Notes under the pieces: model-generated | Databases searched by the model: none | What the model was told of the DNA's origin: nothing | The model's input: only the letters and a program-made list of their open reading frames with translations | In this document: positions 58,830 to 64,000 of the stretch, in pieces | Position numbering within the stretch: position 1 is the first letter of the stretch | How the letters are laid out: each line of letters opens with the position of its first letter | NCBI GenBank assembly: GCA_963920525.1 | Contig: OY986439.1 | Location: forward strand, 22,782,819 to 22,846,818 | Direction: 5' to 3' | Source of the DNA: Dichetophora obliterata | Lineage: Eukaryota > Arthropoda > Insecta > Diptera > Sciomyzidae | Length of the DNA stretch: 64,000 nt | Position numbers and translations under genes: made by a program

Positions 58830-59330
58830 GTTTTAGTTTAATAGTTTTGCAGGTTTTAGTCCAAAAAGCGTTCCCGTACTTGAAAAAATGGTAAAAAATG
58901 CAGTAGAGAGAGTAAAAAATTTTCCCTCACTGTCAAACGTTGCAAGTTTTAGTCCGAGAAATTTCTTCTGGTAAAAATGGTAAAAGTGTCAAACTGCTTA
59001 AAATCAGCTGTTTACAAGTTAGCAAATTGAAAAACATAAAAAGTTCTTTTAAATATATAAAAACTATTGTAATTTAAGCCAGAACATGTTAACTTGCAAA
59101 AAACTAAATGTAAATGTTAATTTGAAAATTAATTTCAATATTGTAATACATAGGTATGAATGTGACAAATTTTCTTTATTTTGGCAATCTATTTTATTTG
59201 ACACTTTACACAATTCTAGTCCGAAAAACGTTCCCGTAATTTTTTGTGTTCTTATCCTATTTTTGAGAGATTTTTTTCTTGTTTTCACGCTTTCGACAGT
59301 TAGCCATTTTTAGTTCAAAAAGTTCGGGAA
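58830..59330. repeat. Repeated AGTCCRAAAARCGTTCCCGTA motif region
   Basis: TTTTAGTCC(A/G)AAAA(A/G)CGTT, followed by CCCGTA, occurs at about 58,855 and 59,217. Partial copies lie at 58,953 and 61,384, and an inverted form (AAAAAGTTCGGGAAC) at about 59,315. This could be an eroded foldback element; the boundaries are unclear. Confidence 0.4.
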
Positions 59331-60036
59331 CACACCTAAATTAAAAGTATAAATTAAAAAAAATAATAACTTTCTGTATCTAAAAAAACATGTTTGAAAA
59401 AAGCTGCTATTTTTTTTTACTCGTATTTTATACCTTAAAGCAGCGATACCCAGCGCCTAACTCTTTCCACTCTTTTACAACAACTTCAATATTTTCATTA
59501 TTGTTGTTATTCTCCAAATTCAGTTTGCAATTTCAGCCTCGCTTCTTAATGTTATTGTTTTTGTTCCTTCAAACAAAATCCTTCAAAAAATGATCGCGTC
59601 TGTTTTGCACTGTTTTTGGGCATTCGCATTGCAGGCTTTAACTGCATATGTCGTATTCATTATATTTTTCGTTGTGCGAATACACATTAAGAAAAAGTTA
59701 TTGAATATTTGCAGGTGGGTACTTTTTTATATTGCATCAGAATAAATTATTTTTGTAAGGGTTATTATACATTTGAAAAGTGGCAAGAAAAGAATTTGCG
59801 GAACAATGGGACTTTGCCTATTTTTTGATAGATAATAAAAGATTAAAAAGATTTGTCTAAATAATATAACAGCTTAGTTAATAATTAAACAGTAATATAA
59901 AAAATATATAAAAACTTAAGGTTAAAGCAAATAAAAATAATTATAAGATTGAAAAATGAAAAATAATAAAAAATTCACAAAAAAAAACATAAAAGAAAAT
60001 AATAAAATAAAAAAACAAAAAAATTAAAAGCTTTAA

Positions 60037-61052
60037 GGGGTCGTCCATAAACTACGTTACTGATTTTTCGGTTTTTTTTACCCCCCCCTCCCCCTGCGTT
60101 ACTTTTCGTAGTGCTTTTCAAAACCCCTCCCCCCCCTAAAAGTAACGTGACATATGAAATTAATTCATTCGAATGATTATATATTTTGACTAGCTCTGAC
60201 AATTTTCACTAGTATTAGTGACTAGTATGACTAGATACATTAAAGGAACAATTGGAAAAAATTCAATAATTAATATCATCTGTAAAAGCTATTCCATCTG
60301 CGATCCAAGATTCGATGCTCTCAATCACTGGGATAGAAGAAGCTGGTAGCTTTGTTGAGGATTCTTCAAAATAGAATTTTTCATAGGATTCTATGTCGAC
60401 CCATTCAGGTGAATCCTCATTTCTAACGCAAAGAAATTCACCTGGTCTTTGACAGAGTATCCTTAAAGGCTGCACCCGAGCTGCACCAAGTTCTGTGTTT
60501 TTGTGTAAATGCTTTCTGAAAATTGATTTATTTAAATAGTATTTCTTATTCCGATTTATTGTAAACGATATAATACAAACATATGGCAATTCATAGAAGT
60601 TTTAAAAACGAAATACAAGCCGCAGGTAGGACACGACCTTGAACCGATTTCTTCTTTCTGAGAAGGACAGTACATGTCATACGGTATCTCCTTTGATCAA
60701 GAACATTCAGGCCTTAACGTCAAAGCCTGTCGCAAAAGCAAAGACCCACATTTTTCAGACGTGTGCTGAGATGGTGAAGGAATACCAAAAGATTCCTGTG
60801 TCGAGGGAAAAGGTGGTGGAAGAAATCGTTGAAACAAAAGTTAACCATAAATTTAGACGATCAAACATAAACATGTAAGGTTAAAAATTTTTCAAATGAT
60901 TGTGTTATTAATTAGAGGTTTTTCGTCGATTTTTTTAATTTTTGGTAACGTTGCAATATCTAAACACCTCCCCCCCCTACCGTTACTTATCGTAGTGCAT
61001 TTCAAAACCCCTCCCCTCCCCTAAATTGGTAACGTAGTTTATGGACGACCCC
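60037..61052 (-). mobile_element. PIF/Harbinger-type element, copy 2
   Basis: Same GGGGTCGTCCATAAACTACG termini as copy 1, flanked by TAA (60,034-60,036; 61,053-61,055), in the opposite orientation. Subterminal C-rich blocks (CCCCCCCTCCCCC) correspond to the G-rich blocks of copy 1. High similarity among the three copies suggests recent spread from one founder. Confidence 0.88.
60263..60795 (-). pseudogene. Two-exon C2H2 zinc-finger gene fragment, copy 2
   Basis: Exon A 60,581-60,795 (215 bp), intron 60,516-60,580 (65 bp), exon B 60,263-60,515 (253 bp): identical lengths to copy 1, with CGACACAG, AT/GTTTGT and TTTTCAG splice signals. The finger cysteines and histidines are kept, and the joined frame runs to the same stop. 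The shared TGA in exon A is present. The open frame on the other strand (60,639-60,878) covers exon A antisense and I treat it as a shadow. Confidence 0.65.
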
Positions 61053-61424
61053 TAATACAAAATATATAAACAGATATCTGAAAACCTCCACGCGGTTAAA
61101 GCTGGGTAAATCAGAATGTATTCAGTCTAGCAAAAAATTTAAACATTTGGAATTACTTGTTTCATTATTTTTACAGTGTACATATACATAAGTTTGCTGT
61201 CGCTGACTCTGCCAACACTCGTGTTATTGAAAATTTGTCATTGCATCCAGATTTAAAATTTTTTTGATGTTGTTGTTGCTTTTTGTTGTTGTTGTTGTTG
61301 TTTTTGCACTCTTCAAATAATTTTCGTGGGCATCGCTGCCTTAAGGCATATACCAATAACTTCAATTAAGCGTAAGATATTTTTAGTCCGAGCATTTTTC
61401 GCGTAATGGCAATATTTTTAGTTA

Positions 61425-61444
61425 TTTATTTATTTATTTATTTG
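61425..61444. repeat. TTTA tetranucleotide microsatellite
   Basis: Five ATTT units (TTATTTATTTATTTATTTGA). Confidence 0.9.
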
Positions 61445-61549
61445 ATTGCTAAACCTTAACAGGTTTTATAGCAAATTTAAAATTATAAAATAAGATATTT
61501 AATACAATTCAAAAATAAAAAGTATGATTTTGATTGAAATCATGTGTTA

Positions 61550-62561
61550 GGGGTCGTCCATAAACTACGTTACTGATTTTCCGGTTTTTTTACCCCCCCC
61601 CTCCCCCTGCGTTACTTTTCGCAGTGCTTTTCAAAACCCCTCCCCCCTCCCCATAAAGTAACGTGACATATGAAATTAATTCATTCGAATGATTATATAT
61701 TTTGACTAGCACTGATAATTTTCACTAGTATTAGTGACTAGTATGACTAGATACATTAAAGGAACAATTGGAAAAAAATCAATAATTAATATCATCTGTA
61801 AAAGCTATTCCATCTGCGATCCAAGATTCGATGCTCTCAATCACTGGGATAGAAGAAGCTGGTAGCTTTGTTGAGGATTCTTCAAAATAGAATTTTTCAT
61901 CGGATTCTATGTCGACCCATTCAGGTGAATCCTCATTTCTAACGCAAAGAAATTCACCTGGTCTTTGACAGAGTACCCTTAAAGGCTGCACCCGAGCTGC
62001 ACCAAGTTCTGTGTTTTTATGTTAATGCTTTCTGAAAATTGATTTATTTAAATAGTATTTTTTATTCCGATTTATTGTAAACGATATAATACAAACTTAT
62101 GGCAATTCATAGAAGTTTTAAAAACGAAATACAAGCCGCAGGTAGGACACGACCTTGAACCGATTTCTTCTTTCTGAGAAGGACAGTACATGTCATACGG
62201 TATCTCCTTTGATCAAGAACATTCAGGCCTTAACGTCAAAGCCTTGTGCAAAAGCAAAGACCCAAATTTTGCTGAGATGGTGAAGGAATACCAAAAGGTT
62301 CCTGTGTCGAGGGAAAAGGAGGTGGAAGAAATCGTTGAAACAAAAGTTAACCATCAATTTAGACGATCAAACATAAACATGTTAGGGTTAAAATTTTTGA
62401 AATGATTGTGTTATTAATTAGAGGTTTTTCGTCGATTTTTTTAATTTTTGGTAACGTTACAATATCTAAACACCTCCCCCCCCTACCGTTACTTATCGTA
62501 GTGCATTTCAAAACCCCTCCCCCCCCCCCCTAAATTGGTAACGTAGTTTATGGACGACCCC
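61550..62561 (-). mobile_element. PIF/Harbinger-type element, copy 3
   Basis: Same termini and orientation as copy 2, about 500 bp away, flanked by TTA (61,547-61,549; 62,562-62,564). Different TWA flanks from copy 2 show an independent insertion and not a segmental duplication. Confidence 0.88.
61779..62301 (-). pseudogene. Two-exon C2H2 zinc-finger gene fragment, copy 3, broken
   Basis: Exon B 61,779-62,031 (253 bp) and the 65-bp intron 62,032-62,096 match copies 1 and 2. Exon A (62,097-62,301) is 10 bp shorter, a frameshift near 62,269. A TAA also appears two codons after the exon B acceptor (TTA of copy 1 changed). This copy cannot encode the fragment. Confidence 0.65.
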
Positions 62562-62564
62562 TTA

Positions 62565-63256
62565 TTAACAAACTAAAAAGTTTTAATAAATTGCTTAAAG
62601 TATATAATTTTATTAAAGTATAAAAAATAACAAAAAAAAAGTTAAGTCAAAATCGATAATATCAGACAGCAAAGCAGGGTTGCATTTTCAAGACAAACAA
62701 GGTCAAGTTAGCAACAATTTTTGTATACGGCGGAGTCGTGTGACAAACAAGGTCTCATACCCAATAAAACACCACTCCAATAGGTAAATATATAATATAT
62801 ATCGTTCTGTCTTCCTGAAGCCGGTGAGGTCCAGGCTTGACAGGGTGGTTACTCGACAAACTTGGTCAACTTCACCAAACCAATTTTCATAAAATAAAGA
62901 AAACCAGTTGCGAACGCAGGCATCAAGACAAACTAGGTCTTATCGGCCACTCATATTAATATATTACAAATCGATCTAACGTAGTGTTTCAAGAGGTAAA
63001 AAGACTCAAGACACAACGGTACCGTCGACAAGTGTAGTTACAATCATCATGAAGATATGAGGCAACTGAAGATTCCAGGTTTAGGTCCATTCAGATTATT
63101 TAGATGTTTATTCACCAAAATTTTCCATTTTGCGCTTAGGTCCATTTATCCATTTAGATTGTTATATTAATGTGTTTACAAATCACCAGATGCATCAGAT
63201 ATATAATAACTCAAAAGATCTTCTAGGACGAAGAGGAATATTAAAATATACTTTAC
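62565..63256 (-). other. Region between Harbinger copy 3 and the RT pseudogene
   Basis: Probably partly the 3' untranslated region of the minus-strand retrotransposon. The motif GACAAAC(A/T)(A/T)GGTC recurs at about 62,693, 62,742, 62,852 and 62,931 (with TGACAAACAAGGTCT-like surroundings), a sparse quasi-repeat with 50-110-bp spacing. No poly-A tail boundary can be identified. Confidence 0.45.
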
Positions 63257-64000
63257 TCAATAAATATGGACTTTTGACATATTCATGTAAAAATTTGTAA
63301 TCCAACAAGCATTAATCATAATTCTCCGATTTTTTAAAGAAGGAAGATTTAAGAGTTGTAACCGATATTCATAAGATGGTAAGTGAAAATCAGTATTACA
63401 ATAGAGATAGCTTAAGCAAAACAAAAGAAATTGTTTCTGCACTGATTCAATGTCGTCTATGTAACAACCGTATCGTGGGCACCAAACAACTGAAGCGTAT
63501 TCTAAGATAGGCCGCACTAGGGAAGTAAATAAGGTTTTCGTTATGAATGGATCATTAAACTCTTTTGCCCAACGTTTAATAAATCATAAAGTACTATTTG
63601 CTCTATTTATTATTTTATTTACATGAATATTAAAGCGTAGTTTAGGATCCATTGTAACTCCAAGATCATTGAAACTATCTAAGGACTCCAATGGATAACC
63701 ACAAATTTTGAAGGTACATTTAATTGTTGGTTTGCGCGAGAAAGACATATGTTTGCATTTCTTCATGTTGAGGTTCATACGGTTCGTTTTGCACCAGTTA
63801 TGAAGATGATCAATGTCGGCTTGCAAAAATACAGCGTCATTATCATTTTTAAAAGAAAGGAAGAGTTTGACGTCGTCATCAAACATTAAGATGCTAGAAT
63901 GCATTATGACAGATGGCAAATCGTTTATAAAAAGTAGAAACAGAAGGGGCCCAAGATGACTTCCTTGAGGTACTCCTGAAGTAACAGGAAACTCATGTGA
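63257..64000 (-). pseudogene. Non-LTR retrotransposon reverse transcriptase, partial
   Basis: Read on the minus strand from the window edge: the RT block SGVPQGSHLGPLLFLLFIND, then FDDDVKLF where the family has F/YADDVK, then LQADIDHLHNWC, NLNMKKC and DLGVTMDPKLRF. After a TGA at 63,584-63,586 the same frame continues with FIKRW, SLVRPILEYASVVWCP and IESVQKQF, ending at 63,257. This is the C-terminal half of a LINE RT, likely of the Jockey/CR1-related group. One nonsense codon and the altered ADD motif (A to D) show that it is dead. The 5' part lies beyond base 64,000. Confidence 0.93.

Noticed and set aside
60639..60878. Conserved 79-residue frames starting NRFLLSEKD in all Harbinger copies (also 21,943-22,182 and, truncated, near 62,190)
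   Set aside because: They start at TTG, lack splice context and lie antisense to exon A of the zinc-finger gene. The opposite strand gives a better supported protein with splice sites and a finger. Conservation is explained by the recent copying of the whole element.

Overview
The window is AT-rich eukaryotic DNA, almost certainly from a higher (brachyceran, probably schizophoran) fly. The indications are abundant CAA/CAG/TTG triplet tracts, ~65-bp introns inside transposon genes, and a dispersed repeat whose tail carries a GGACAGACGG / GATCAAGAATATATATAC-type core, which I know as common in fly genomes. I see no intact protein-coding host gene, no rRNA and no convincing tRNA. The window is best read as intergenic or intronic DNA built from layers of transposable elements, foldbacks and simple repeats.

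Layout. 1-428: edge of a GGTAAA/GGTTAA hexamer satellite. 1.2-8.7 kb: a perfect 62-bp-arm hairpin, a dispersed repeat with a nested MITE, several short inverted-repeat elements, and a degenerate ~120-bp tandem array broken by a MITE. 11.5-16.1 kb: a TTAA-flanked piggyBac element. Its transposase is a pseudogene split by a 2,040-bp long-TIR element; removing that element and one TTAT duplicate restores the reading frame. 16.1-21.5 kb: tandem Helitron-like repeats, MITEs, and a 420-bp tandem duplication carrying a MITE. 21.8-22.8, 60.0-61.1 and 61.6-62.6 kb: three copies of one ~1-kb TWA-flanked (PIF/Harbinger-type) element, each holding the same two exons of a spliced C2H2 zinc-finger gene. 24.2-25.7 kb: a self-nested foldback family. 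26.4-30.4 kb: more MITEs, including a clean MITE-in-MITE insertion. 33-34.6 kb: a 1.6-kb field of GGGCGATT/AATCGCCC inverted repeats. 38-46 kb: TA-flanked GGGTATTCACGA MITEs, an 84-bp-arm hairpin, and TTAA-flanked MITEs. 48,102-55,335: an extraordinary 7.2-kb (TTTTA)n array, uninterrupted for 1,269 units. 57.6-58.2 kb: a hAT-like element. 63,257-64,000: a non-LTR retrotransposon reverse-transcriptase pseudogene on the minus strand, running off the window.

Nothing here acts as a cooperating gene set. The information lies in the nesting order of the elements, in shared termini that group copies into families, and in two or three structures (the TTTTA array, the GGGCGATT field, the Harbinger zinc-finger passenger) that deserve direct study. 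Assignments to superfamily rest on termini and target-site duplications read by eye; no database search was possible.
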